Source of the DNA: Mycolicibacillus trivialis
Lineage (GTDB): Bacteria; Actinomycetota; Actinomycetes; Mycobacteriales; Mycobacteriaceae
Direction: 5' to 3'
Assembly (NCBI RefSeq): GCF_002102395.1
Contig: NZ_LQPZ01000008.1
Location: forward strand, 1 to 64,000
DNA: 64,000 nucleotides
Shown here: piece by piece, positions 23,529-32,003 of the stretch
Numbering within the stretch: the stretch's first letter is position 1
Layout of the letters: each line of letters begins with the position of its first letter
Translations under genes and position numbers: made by a program
The notes under the pieces: model-generated
The model's input: only the letters and a program-made list of their open reading frames with translations
Database searches by the model: none
Told to the model about the DNA's origin: nothing

Positions 23529-24479
23529 ATGGCGTTGACGACGAACTGGTCGGCGGGCATGGGCCTGCGGGTGCCGATCGTCAACGCCCCGATGGGCGGA
23601 GTGGCCGGCGGCCGGCTGGCCGCGGCGGTCACCGCCGCCGGTGGCCTGGGCATGATCGGGATGGGCAGCGCCGCCACGGCACGAGCGCTGCGGACCGAAC
23701 TCGACGAGCTGGGCGCGGTCACCGGGCCGTTCGGTATCGGCCTGGTGGACTGGGTGATGGCCGGTCAACCGGAGTTGTTCGACGCCGCCCTGGCGGCGCG
23801 TCCCAGCCTGCTGTCGGTCAGCTTCGGCACCGACTTCGGCTGGGTCGAGCGTGCGCACGGCGCCGGGATCACCACCGCGACCCAGGTCTACGACCGGGAA
23901 GGCGCGCTTCGTGCCGTCGACGCCGGCGTCGACGTCCTGGTGGCGCGCGGCGCGGAGGGCGGCGGCCACGGCGCGATGTCGTTGGCGACCCTGCCGTTGC
24001 TGGACGTGGTGCTCGACGCGGTCCCGGTCCCGGTGCTGGCGGCAGGCGGTATCGGCTCGCCGCGCAGCGTGGCCGCCGTCCTGGCCGCCGGGGCGGCCGG
24101 GGTGTGGTTGGGCACCCGGCTGTCGGCGTGCGCGGAGGCGCTGAGCAGCCCGCGGACCCGCGCCGCACTCATCGACGCCGACGAGACCGCCACCGCCACC
24201 ACCCGGGTCTTCGACATCGGTCAGGACCGGCCCTGGCCGGCCCGTTTCCCGTCGCGTGTGCTGGTCAACGACTTCCTCACCCGGTGGGCCGGACGCCCGG
24301 AGGAGCTGGACGACGACGCCCGCGCGGAGCTGGCCGCGGCCATCGCCGCCGACGACTTTCGGATCGCCCCGGTGGATGCCGGCCAGGGCGTCGCGATGGT
24401 CACCGCCGAGCAGCCCGCCGCCGCGGTCATCGACCGGCTGTGCGTCGGGGCGGCGCAGCTACTGGCCCGGTGGGGCTAA
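23529..24479 (+). CDS. Nitronate monooxygenase (2-nitropropane dioxygenase family)
   Basis: A 316-residue FMN TIM-barrel enzyme: LRVPIVNAPMGGVAGG at the N-terminus, ARGAEGGGHGA with the catalytic His, VPVLAAGGIGSPRSVAAVLAAGAAGVWLGTRL as the phosphate-binding strands. Family members oxidise propionate-3-nitronate and other nitronates, protecting against this toxin. Ends with a 4-bp overlap with the opposing HTH gene. Confidence 0.88.
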   Translation: MALTTNWSAGMGLRVPIVNAPMGGVAGGRLAAAVTAAGGLGMIGMGSAATARALRTELDELGAVTGPFGIGLVDWVMAGQPELFDAALAARPSLLSVSFGTDFGWVERAHGAGITTATQVYDREGALRAVDAGVDVLVARGAEGGGHGAMSLATLPLLDVVLDAVPVPVLAAGGIGSPRSVAAVLAAGAAGVWLGTRLSACAEALSSPRTRAALIDADETATATTRVFDIGQDRPWPARFPSRVLVNDFLTRWAGRPEELDDDARAELAAAIAADDFRIAPVDAGQGVAMVTAEQPAAAVIDRLCVGAAQLLARWG

Positions 24480-25186
24480 CCGGGTTCGCCGGCGTCGAGC
24501 ACCACACAACAGCGGTCATGGGCCGGGCACAGCCGCGCCCGCGGACAGAACGGCGTCAGTGCTCCCGCCACTCCGGCCACCAGCGCATGGTTCATGTTGC
24601 ACGCCAATTCGGTCTGGGTTCGGGCCAGCGCTTCGAACGGGCAGTTGGCCAGGTACACCTCGGCGGACGCGCCGTAGCGGGGCTCGTAGCCGTGTTCCTC
24701 CAGGACAGCGACCGCCAGTTCGAGGGCGGCGTCGGCGTCGCCGGGCGGCTGCTGCTCGGCCGCAGCGGAGCCCAGCGTGCGGCCGTAGTCGTGGGCGGTG
24801 CGCTGCAGCACCGCCAGCACCGCCTCGCCGGTGCGGGCCGACTCGGCGATGGCCGACGCCATCAACTCGCCGGCCAGCCGGTACTCGCGGTGCGGCAGGC
24901 TGACCGCGATGTCGCGTTCGGTGCGCCGGTACAGCTTGGCGGGCCGGCCCGCACCCGGGCCCGAGCGCCCGGTCAGCCGGACGTAGCTGGCTTCCAGCAA
25001 CCCGTCGGCCTCAAGCCGATCCAGGTGGAATTTCGCCTGGTGGCGGGGGACGGCCACGGCCTCGGCGGCCTGGTCGCGGCTGACCGGATCGGATTGGGAG
25101 CAGACGAATCGGTACAGCCGGCGACGCAGCGGATCGGCCAGGGCGCCGATCCTGGCGGCATCACGGCCCAGATCTGTCATGTCCAC
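24476..25186 (-). CDS. HTH regulator with Cys cluster (ArsR/SufR-like), second copy
   Basis: A 236-residue winged-HTH regulator: ADPLRRRLYRFVCSQSDPVSRDQAAEAVAVPRHQAKFHLDRLEADGLL, GAGRPAKLYRR wing. The C-terminal part has NCPFEALARTQTELACN (C-x13-C) and FCPRARLCPAHDRCC, paralogous in layout to the regulator at 22079. Fe-S or metal sensing is inferred. A start at 25180 (second Met) is equally possible. Divergent from the membrane protein gene at 25272, which it probably controls. Confidence 0.8.
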   Translation of the reverse strand: MDMTDLGRDAARIGALADPLRRRLYRFVCSQSDPVSRDQAAEAVAVPRHQAKFHLDRLEADGLLEASYVRLTGRSGPGAGRPAKLYRRTERDIAVSLPHREYRLAGELMASAIAESARTGEAVLAVLQRTAHDYGRTLGSAAAEQQPPGDADAALELAVAVLEEHGYEPRYGASAEVYLANCPFEALARTQTELACNMNHALVAGVAGALTPFCPRARLCPAHDRCCVVLDAGEPG

Positions 25187-25208
25187 CCATCTCTAACGGA
25201 CGAAACTA

Positions 25209-25237
25209 TTGACGTTACAGTGTACTCGTTCTAACGT
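25209..25237 (+). promoter_or_regulatory. Promoter with overlapping TAACGTTA palindrome
   Basis: TTGACG (25209-25214), a 17-bp spacer and TAACGT (25232-25237) make a sigma-A-like promoter 35 bp before the membrane protein start. The 8-bp palindrome TAACGTTA (25232-25239) covers the -10 box and GACGTTAC sits in the -35/spacer, so the divergent HTH regulator could bind here as a repressor. Confidence 0.6.
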
Positions 25238-25271
25238 TAAAAATGTTCTTCTTTAGAGGTGAGGAGTCATC

Positions 25272-25718
25272 ATGAGCACCACATCCACCAGTGTCACCCC
25301 GCCGCTTGCCCAGCGACTCAAGGACCCGTTGTTCGAGGCGTTCTTCGCGCTCCGCACGCTGTTCACGGTGGCACCGATCCTGTTCGGGCTGGACAAGTTC
25401 TTCAACATCCTGCCGACCAACCCCGACCACTGGGACAAGTACCTCGCCGGGTGGATCGACAACCTGGTACCCGGTAGCGCCACCACCGATATGTATCTGG
25501 TCGGCGTGATCGAGATCGTTGCCGGTGTCCTGGTCGCCGTCGCACCCCGCATCGGCGCCTGGGTGGTGGCGGCCTGGCTGGCCGGCATCATCATCGACCT
25601 GGTCACCCTGTCGGGTTACTACGACGTGGCACTGCGTGACTTCGGGCTGCTGGTTTCGGCGCTGGTGCTCGCGCGCCTGGCGCAAGCCGTCCACCAGGGT
25701 TACAGCGCACGCAAGTAA
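25272..25718 (+). CDS. DoxX-like membrane protein
   Basis: A 148-residue integral membrane protein with about four helices (residues 23-45, 74-95, 98-118, 122-142) and a conserved FALRTLFTVAPILFGLDKFFNIL segment, suggestive of the DoxX-like family. Strong ribosome-binding site (GAGGTGAGGAG). Target of the divergent Cys-rich regulator by position. The last 19 bp overlap the opposing DUF1990 gene. Confidence 0.7.
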   Translation: MSTTSTSVTPPLAQRLKDPLFEAFFALRTLFTVAPILFGLDKFFNILPTNPDHWDKYLAGWIDNLVPGSATTDMYLVGVIEIVAGVLVAVAPRIGAWVVAAWLAGIIIDLVTLSGYYDVALRDFGLLVSALVLARLAQAVHQGYSARK

Positions 25719-26200
25719 CGCCGGGTCATCACCCGCTGACCCAACGACGTGACGGGTGCACCGAGGCGACTCCACCAGGTGGCGCTGCGCGAAAATGCGC
25801 GAACCTCGGCGTACACCGTTTCGTCGTCCGGGTCGTAGCGCACCGAGAACAGTTCCTCGCCGGACTCCGGATGCCCCGGAAGGGTGCCGTAGGCGAACCC
25901 ACGCCGATCCGGTTCGTCGACGACGTAGACCACCCGGCACGGCGCCTTGATCGGTCCGAGCCGAACGACCACCACCGTCCCTACCGCGGCCACGTCGCTG
26001 CTGGCCTGCACCGACACCCCCGAGCCGCGCTGCATCCCGTAGCGCAGCACCGCCGCCCCGGCCTCCTCGAACCGCCGTCGCCCGGAACCGATCTCCGCGG
26101 CGACGGCGATGTGCTTGTAACCGTCGGGCAACTCCGGCCGGGCGGTGGCGCCGACCTCCTCGTAGGTCAGCGGCTGGGCGTTGAGCTTGGCGAAATCCAC
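25700..26200 (-). CDS. DUF1990 (UPF0548) family protein
   Basis: A 166-residue protein with the DUF1990 pattern: LTYEEVGATARPELPDGYKH, GRRRFEEAGAAVLRYGMQRGSGV, CRVVYVVDEPDRRGFAYGTLPGHPESGEELF, AFSRSATWWSRLGAPVTSLGQRVMTRRYLRAL. The GTG at 26200 is the natural start; the open frame continues far upstream only because of GC bias. Function of the family is unknown; several members are cytoplasmic. Confidence 0.88.
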   Translation of the reverse strand: MDFAKLNAQPLTYEEVGATARPELPDGYKHIAVAAEIGSGRRRFEEAGAAVLRYGMQRGSGVSVQASSDVAAVGTVVVVRLGPIKAPCRVVYVVDEPDRRGFAYGTLPGHPESGEELFSVRYDPDDETVYAEVRAFSRSATWWSRLGAPVTSLGQRVMTRRYLRAL

Positions 26201-26262
26201 AGCCCTACTGTGCCACCGACCCCGCCGATTGAGCCCTACTGTGCCACCGACCCCGCCGATTG
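26201..26262. repeat. Perfect 31-bp tandem duplication in an intergenic region
   Basis: The 31-bp unit at 26201-26231 is repeated exactly at 26232-26262, between the divergent DUF1990 and thioesterase genes. The unit begins one base before the DUF1990 GTG start, so the duplication doubles promoter-region sequence and moves the upstream elements by 31 bp. Recent origin is likely, as no substitutions separate the copies. Confidence 0.92.
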
Positions 26263-26305
26263 ACATCGACTCTGCGGTGACCACGCTCCTCTCTCGTACT
26301 TTGTC

Positions 26306-26956
26306 GTGGTGGACGCAGACTCGATGCGCGATGCGCACAATGGCGCGATGGCCCGACACCCCGGCGGCGGCTTCAACCCGCCCGAACCGACCCGCAAGGG
26401 CGGACCCGACTACGGCCGGTTGGTCGCCGCGGTGCGCACCCTGCAGGACCATGTCCGCTCCGTCGACGCCCCCGACGGTGTGATCACCCGCGCCGCCGAC
26501 CTCATCGACGGCGTCAACACGCTGCTGGCGCCCTATGCGGCTGACGAATGGGCATCGCCGTCGGGACGGCGCACCGATCTGCCCAACCGCGGCAACCTGC
26601 TCACCGTCCCGCTGACGACCAGCCGCGCCGGCGACCGGATCACCGGAACCGCGCGCTTCGCCCGCTACCACCTCGGCCGCAACGGCGCCGCGCACGGCGG
26701 GACGTTGGGTCTGCTGTTCGATTCGCTGCTCGGGCAGACCGCGGCCATCCTCACCGGCAGCCCCTATCAGCGGACCGCGTTCCTGCACATCGATTACCGC
26801 GCGATCGTGCCGATCGGCAAAGACCTGCAGGTCGACGCGGGCGTCGATGAGATCGACGGACGCAAGGTCTTCGTCTCCGGGCGGCTCTGCGACGGCGACA
26901 CCGTGCTCACCGAGGCGCACGCACTGTTCGTGCGGCTCAAACCCGGCCAGCCGTGA
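26306..26956 (+). CDS. Hotdog-fold thioesterase (PaaI-like)
   Basis: A 216-residue protein; the C-terminal 120 residues are a hotdog domain: RFARYHLGRNGAAHGGTLGLLFDSLLG (His-Gly-Gly active-site helix), then TAFLHIDYRAIVPIGKDLQVDAGVDEIDGRKVFVSGRL. It likely hydrolyses an acyl-CoA. The N-terminal 90 residues are a helical extension found in mycobacterial members. The start could be the ATG at 26348 (MARHPGGGFN). Overlaps the opposing SseB gene by 20 bp. Confidence 0.82.
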   Translation: MVDADSMRDAHNGAMARHPGGGFNPPEPTRKGGPDYGRLVAAVRTLQDHVRSVDAPDGVITRAADLIDGVNTLLAPYAADEWASPSGRRTDLPNRGNLLTVPLTTSRAGDRITGTARFARYHLGRNGAAHGGTLGLLFDSLLGQTAAILTGSPYQRTAFLHIDYRAIVPIGKDLQVDAGVDEIDGRKVFVSGRLCDGDTVLTEAHALFVRLKPGQP

Positions 26957-27713
26957 GCTCTTCGGCGCTGAACGCCGCCCACGGCCCAGCCGGGTTGAGC
27001 AGCAGCCCGCGGAAACCGCGATCCCGCACCATGGCCAGCACCTCCCCGGTGCTGAACGCCGCGACCGCATCCTGCGCGTGATAGGCGATGACCTCGGGTG
27101 CGCTGGTGAAACCGAGCAGCCAGTGGGAGCCGTCTGGCCGGGTGGTGCTCCGCACGACCGGGCCGTTCGGCGCCGTCTCGTCGGCGGCGACCAGCAGCGG
27201 GCCGTCGGTGCGCAGAAGGCGGATGACCGCTGCCCGGTCCGGCTGCGACCCCGCCAGCGCGGCCTTGAGCGGCGCATTGTTGGGATTGCGCAGCGCGAAG
27301 TCGATCTCGGCGTTCGACAGCGCACACGTCGGGCCGGCCGGGTCGATGTACAGCCAACGATCGCCCTGGCTTCGGGCCAACTCCAGCACGCCGACGGCCG
27401 GCTGGACCAACGACTGGGTGCGGGTCCCGGGCGGATGATGGCGGTCGATCTCGGCATGGCTGGTGAAGGCGAACAGGGCGCGCCCGCCGTCGGGTCCCCG
27501 GCCGCCGGCGATCCGCAATTCCGAGCCGGCCGGAACAGGCCCCGAACCTGGGGCCGCGGATCGGGCAGCGTCGAACGCGGTCGAGCCGGTCGTGTCCAGC
27601 AACAGTTCCCCGTACATGCAGGACCGCAGCACATCCAGCGACGTCCGTTGTTCGGGTCTGGCCGCGAACGTGCCGACAGCGTGGCGAACGACGACGTTGT
27701 CGACAGGTTGCAT
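26937..27713 (-). CDS. SseB-family protein with duplicated domain
   Basis: A 258-residue protein composed of two similar halves: YGELLLDTTGSTAF...RALFAFTSHAEIDRH...YIDPAGPTCALSNAEIDFAL and LLRTDGPLLVAADET...WLLGFTSAPEVIAYH...LLNPAGPWAAFSAEEL. Each carries the SseB N-terminal-domain signature (FTS-x2-E, PAGP). Despite the name there is no type III secretion system here; in actinobacteria the role is unknown. Divergent from thrS. Confidence 0.8.
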   Translation of the reverse strand: MQPVDNVVVRHAVGTFAARPEQRTSLDVLRSCMYGELLLDTTGSTAFDAARSAAPGSGPVPAGSELRIAGGRGPDGGRALFAFTSHAEIDRHHPPGTRTQSLVQPAVGVLELARSQGDRWLYIDPAGPTCALSNAEIDFALRNPNNAPLKAALAGSQPDRAAVIRLLRTDGPLLVAADETAPNGPVVRSTTRPDGSHWLLGFTSAPEVIAYHAQDAVAAFSTGEVLAMVRDRGFRGLLLNPAGPWAAFSAEELTAGRV

Positions 27714-27818
27714 GGAAAAACCCTAACGCCGACCGATGCGCCGCCCACCCACTAAATCGCACCCCGATAGCATGGTCGGGACCGTCGAAACCGGCCCGAC
27801 ACCCCTGGAGACCAGCCC

Positions 27819-29873
27819 ATGAGCGCCCCCGCCGTCCACGCCCCCGCCGACCCGATCCGGGTGCCGGCCGGGACGACCGTGGGGGCTGCGGTCCGCGACG
27901 CCGGCCTGCCGTCGCGCGGTGCCCCCGACGCGGTCGTCGTGGTTGCCGACACCGACGGGACCCTGCGTGACCTGAGCTGGGCGCCCGACACCGACACCGA
28001 GGTGGTCCCGGTGGCCGCCGACACCGAGGCCGGCCGCAGCGTGATCCGGCACTCCTGCGCCCACGTGCTCGCCCAGGCGGTGCAGGATCTGTTCCCCGGC
28101 ACGAAGCTGGGCATCGGCCCGCCGATCACCGACGGCTTCTACTACGACTTCGCCACCGACCACGCGTTCACCCCCGAGGATCTGACCGCCCTGGAGAAGC
28201 GGATGCGCCAGATCGTCAAGGAGGGGCAGCTGTTCTCCCGCCGCGTCTTCGAATCCAAGGACCAGGCGCGCGCCGAACTCGCCGACGAGCCCTACAAGCT
28301 GGAACTCGTCGACGACAAGTCCGGCGACGCGGAGATCATGGAGGTCGGCGGCGACGAGCTGACCGCCTACGACAACCTCAACCCGCGTACCAAGGAACGC
28401 GTCTGGGGCGACCTGTGCCGGGGGCCGCACATCCCGACCACCAAACACATCCCGGCGTTCAAGCTCACCCGCAGCTCCGCGGCGTACTGGCGCGGCGACC
28501 AGAACAACGCCAGCCTGCAGCGCATCTACGGCACCGCGTGGGAGTCGCAGGAGGCACTCGACCGCCACCTGGAGCTGATCGAGGAGGCGCTGCGCCGCGA
28601 TCACCGGAAACTGGGCGTCGAACTGGACCTGTTCAGCTTCCCCGACGAGATCGGTTCGGGCCTGCCGGTCTTCCACCCGAAAGGCGGCATCGTCCGCGCC
28701 GAGATGGAGGACTACTCGCGGCGCAAGCACATCGAGGCCGGCTACGAGTTCGTCAACACCCCGCACATCACCAAGGCCCAGCTGTACGAGACCTCCGGGC
28801 ACCTGGAGTGGTACCGCGAGGGCATGTACCCGCCGATGCACATCGACGCGGAGTACGACGAGGACGGCACCCTGCGCAAGCCCGGGCAGGACTACTACCT
28901 CAAACCGATGAACTGCCCCATGCACCACCTGATCTACCGCGCGCGGGGCCGCTCCTACCGCGAGTTGCCGCTCCGGCTCTTCGAATTCGGGTCGGTCTAC
29001 CGCTACGAGAAGTCCGGTGTGGTGCACGGCCTGACCCGGGTGCGCGGGATGACCCAGGACGACGCGCACATCTACTGCACCCGCGAACAGATGGCCGGTG
29101 AGCTGGCTTCGCTGCTGCAGTTCGTGCTGGACCTGCTGGCCGACTACGGCCTCGACGACTACTACCTGGAGCTGTCCACCAAGGACCCGGAGAAGTTCGT
29201 CGGGAGCGACGAGGACTGGGACGCCTCGACCGAGGTCCTGCGCGAGGTGGCCGAGGCCTCCGGACTCAACCTGGTGCCCGATCCCGGCGGCGCGGCGTTC
29301 TACGGCCCGAAGATCTCCGTGCAGGTGACCGACGCGCTGGGGCGCAACTGGCAGATGTCGACGATCCAGCTGGACTTCAACATGCCCGAACGGTTCGGGT
29401 TGGAATACACCGCGGCCGACGGCACCCGGCAACGCCCGGTGCTGATCCACCGCGCGCTGTTCGGCTCGATCGAACGGTTCTTCGGGGTGCTCACCGAGCA
29501 CTACGCCGGCGCCTTCCCCGCGTGGCTGGCCCCGGTGCAGGTGGTCGGTATCCCGGTCGCCGATGACCACATCCCGCACCTCAATGACGTTGCGGCGCAA
29601 CTGCGTTCCCACGGCATCCGGGTCGAGGTCGATGTCAGCGACGACCGGATGGCGAAGAAGATCGTCAACCACACCAACCAGCGGGTGCCGTTCATGCTGC
29701 TCGCCGGGGACCGCGACGTGGCGGCCGGTGCGGTGAGCTTCCGGTTCGGCGACCGCAGCCAGATCAACGGCGTACCCCGCGACGAGGCGGTCGCGGCGAT
29801 CGTCGACTGGGTCGCCGACCGGCGCAACGAGGTTCCGTCGGCGGCGACGGTGACGGTGGGCGGCCACGGGTGA
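27819..29873 (+). CDS. thrS: Threonyl-tRNA synthetase
   Basis: A 684-residue class II synthetase charging tRNA-Thr. Order: N-terminal TGS domain (about residues 1-70), editing domain with [10 protein letters not shown] (HxxxH type), catalytic core with motif 2 [30 protein letters not shown] (zinc ligand Cys) and motif 3 [16 protein letters not shown], then the anticodon-binding domain ([15 protein letters not shown]). Full length. It overlaps the HIT-protein gene by 4 bp and heads the PIM-operon block. Confidence 0.98.
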   Translation: MSAPAVHAPADPIRVPAGTTVGAAVRDAGLPSRGAPDAVVVVADTDGTLRDLSWAPDTDTEVVPVAADTEAGRSVIRHSCAHVLAQAVQDLFPGTKLGIGPPITDGFYYDFATDHAFTPEDLTALEKRMRQIVKEGQLFSRRVFESKDQARAELADEPYKLELVDDKSGDAEIMEVGGDELTAYDNLNPRTKERVWGDLCRGPHIPTTKHIPAFKLTRSSAAYWRGDQNNASLQRIYGTAWESQEALDRHLELIEEALRRDHRKLGVELDLFSFPDEIGSGLPVFHPKGGIVRAEMEDYSRRKHIEAGYEFVNTPHITKAQLYETSGHLEWYREGMYPPMHIDAEYDEDGTLRKPGQDYYLKPMNCPMHHLIYRARGRSYRELPLRLFEFGSVYRYEKSGVVHGLTRVRGMTQDDAHIYCTREQMAGELASLLQFVLDLLADYGLDDYYLELSTKDPEKFVGSDEDWDASTEVLREVAEASGLNLVPDPGGAAFYGPKISVQVTDALGRNWQMSTIQLDFNMPERFGLEYTAADGTRQRPVLIHRALFGSIERFFGVLTEHYAGAFPAWLAPVQVVGIPVADDHIPHLNDVAAQLRSHGIRVEVDVSDDRMAKKIVNHTNQRVPFMLLAGDRDVAAGAVSFRFGDRSQINGVPRDEAVAAIVDWVADRRNEVPSAATVTVGGHG

Positions 29874-30436
29874 CCGGCGACAACGAGGAGACCGAGGACA
29901 CCCTGGTCGACCGGGGGGTCGGCGAACCGGACCACCTGCAGCGGCTGTGGTCGCCGCACCGGATGACCTATCTGGCCCAGGCACCGCGCAACCGCGCCGA
30001 CACCGCACCGTCCCAGCCGTTCACCGAGATCCCGCGGATGTCCGACGAGGACGGTCTGATGGTCGCCCGCGGCGAACTCGTCTACGCCGTGCTGAACCTG
30101 TACCCCTACAACGCCGGTCACCTCATGGTGGTGCCCTACCGCCGGGTCTCGGAACTGGAGGACCTGACCACCGAGGAGAGCGCCGAGCTGATGGCCTTCA
30201 TCCAGAAGGCAATCCGGGTCATCAAGGCGGTGTCCCGCCCGCACGGCTTCAACGTCGGGCTGAACCTCGGTGCCGCGGCGGGCGGCTCACTGGCCGAGCA
30301 CCTGCATGTGCACGTCGTGCCGCGCTGGGGCGGTGACGCGAACTTCATCACCGTGATCGGCGACTCGAAGGTGATGCCCCAGCTGCTTGCCGAAACCCGC
30401 CGTCTGCTGGCCGAGGAGTGGGTGAAGCAGTCGTGA
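29870..30436 (+). CDS. HIT-family hydrolase/Ap4A phosphorylase-like
   Basis: A 188-residue histidine-triad protein: [21 protein letters not shown], then [17 protein letters not shown], with the HxHxH catalytic triad. The M. tuberculosis counterpart (Rv2613c, from memory) is an Ap4A phosphorylase, so turnover of diadenosine tetraphosphate is likely. The linkage to thrS is sensible because aminoacyl-tRNA synthetases generate Ap4A. Coupled to both neighbours (4-bp overlaps). Confidence 0.92.
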   Translation: MTGDNEETEDTLVDRGVGEPDHLQRLWSPHRMTYLAQAPRNRADTAPSQPFTEIPRMSDEDGLMVARGELVYAVLNLYPYNAGHLMVVPYRRVSELEDLTTEESAELMAFIQKAIRVIKAVSRPHGFNVGLNLGAAAGGSLAEHLHVHVVPRWGGDANFITVIGDSKVMPQLLAETRRLLAEEWVKQS

Positions 30437-31089
30437 GCAAGCTGCGGTTCCTGTCGCGCGCGACGTTCAGCGGTATTACGACTCCGGCGGCCAAAGCCGC
30501 GCTGCGGCTGGGTTTCACCCCCGACGGGGTCACGATCATCGGCACCGCCGCAGCGGTGCTCGCGGCACTGACACTGTTCCCGATGGGTCACCTGTTCGCC
30601 GGCACCCTGGTGATCTGGTTCTTCGTGCTCTTCGACATGCTCGACGGCGCGATGGCCCGCCAGACCGGCGGCGGCTCACGCTTCGGCGCCGTGCTCGACG
30701 CCGCTTGTGACCGGATCAGCGACGGCGCGATCTTCAGCGGTCTGCTGTGGTGGGCCGCGTTCGGGCTCGGTGACGCCTCGCTGGCCGTGGCGACACTGAT
30801 CTGCCTGGTCACCTCGCAGGTCATCTCCTACATCAAGGCGCGGGCGGAGGCCAGCGGACTGCGCGGGGACGGCGGGCTGATCGAACGGCCCGAACGGCTG
30901 ATCATCGTGCTGGCCGGAGCCGGACTGGCCGACCTGCCGGTGATCCCGCAGGCCTGGGCGTTGCCGGTCGCCATGTGGATACTCGCGATCACCAGCGTGC
31001 TCACCTTCGTCCAGCGACTGCACGCCGTGCGGACCTCACCGGGCGCGGTGGATCCGCTGACTCCCGGCGACGACAGGGGAGCGGCGTGA
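30433..31089 (+). CDS. pgsA: Phosphatidylinositol phosphate synthase (CDP-alcohol phosphotransferase)
   Basis: A 218-residue membrane enzyme joining CDP-diacylglycerol and inositol-1-phosphate in the first committed step of phosphatidylinositol and PIM/LAM synthesis. The CDP-alcohol motif reads DMLDGAMARQTGGGSRFGAVLDAACDR (D-x2-D-G-x2-A-R...G-x3-D-x3-D), about residues 66-92, with six hydrophobic segments around it. The GTG at 30433 overlaps the HIT stop (GTGA). Next genes patA and pimA use its product. Confidence 0.95.
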   Translation: MSKLRFLSRATFSGITTPAAKAALRLGFTPDGVTIIGTAAAVLAALTLFPMGHLFAGTLVIWFFVLFDMLDGAMARQTGGGSRFGAVLDAACDRISDGAIFSGLLWWAAFGLGDASLAVATLICLVTSQVISYIKARAEASGLRGDGGLIERPERLIIVLAGAGLADLPVIPQAWALPVAMWILAITSVLTFVQRLHAVRTSPGAVDPLTPGDDRGAA

Positions 31090-32003
31090 TCCCGATCCCG
31101 GGGGCCGACCGGCTCACCGACTGGGGGTATGCGACCGGCTGGATGATGGTGCGGACCATGCCGGAGTTCGCCGCCCGCACCATGTTCGACGCCGGTGCGC
31201 TCTACGCCGCACGGGGACGCGGCCCCGACCAACTGCGCCGCAACCTGGCCCGGGTGCTCGGGGTCCCGCCGGCCGAGGTGCCCGGCTCGCTGATGCGGGC
31301 CTCGCTGGCGTCCTACGCCCGCTACTGGCGGGAAGCGTTCCGGCTGCCCGTGATGGACCACCGCAAGCTCGCGGCCCGACTCGACAGCTCGGTCGCCGGA
31401 CAGCACCACCTCGACGCCGCATTGGCGTCCGGCCGCGGCGCGGTGGTGGCGGTGCCGCACAGCGGCAACTGGGACATGGCCGGGGTATGGGTCGCCCAGA
31501 CCCACGGCTCGCTGACCACCGTGGTCGAACGCCTCAAACCCGAGTCGCTCTACCAGCGGTTCGTCGACTTCCGCGAGTCGTTGGGTTTCGAGATTCTGCC
31601 GCACAAAGGCGGGGAGCGGCCGCCGTTCGAGGTGTGCGCCGAGCGGTTGCGGGAGAACCGGGTGGTCTGCCTGATGGCCGATCGCGATCTGACCCGCCGC
31701 GGCGTGCCGGTGGACTTCTTCGGCGAACCGACCCGGATGCCGGCCGGGCCGGCGAAGCTGGCGCTGGAGACCGGGGCCACGCTGCTTCCGGGGCACTGTT
31801 GGTTCGACGGGCCCGACGGCTGGGGCTTTCAGGTGTGCCCGCAGGTGGACACCGGCAGCGGCGACGTGGGCGCGATCACCCAGGCCGTGGCGGACCGGTT
31901 CGCCGTGAACATCGCCGAGCACCCTGCCGACTGGCACATGCTGCAACCGCAGTGGCTGGCCGACCTTCCGGAGCAGCGCCGGAAATCGTTGGGACAGAAC
32001 TGA
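31086..32003 (+). CDS. patA: Phosphatidylinositol mannoside acyltransferase
   Basis: A 305-residue LpxL/HtrB-like acyltransferase that acylates the mannose of PIM1/PIM2. The catalytic HX4D motif is VPHSGNWDMAGVW (about residues 121-133); further family segments are MADRDLTRRGVPVDFFG and PAGPAKLALETGATLLP. The GTG at 31086 overlaps the pgsA stop, and the stop overlaps the pimA ATG, so pgsA, patA and pimA form one translationally coupled unit. Confidence 0.94.
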   Translation: MIPIPGADRLTDWGYATGWMMVRTMPEFAARTMFDAGALYAARGRGPDQLRRNLARVLGVPPAEVPGSLMRASLASYARYWREAFRLPVMDHRKLAARLDSSVAGQHHLDAALASGRGAVVAVPHSGNWDMAGVWVAQTHGSLTTVVERLKPESLYQRFVDFRESLGFEILPHKGGERPPFEVCAERLRENRVVCLMADRDLTRRGVPVDFFGEPTRMPAGPAKLALETGATLLPGHCWFDGPDGWGFQVCPQVDTGSGDVGAITQAVADRFAVNIAEHPADWHMLQPQWLADLPEQRRKSLGQN

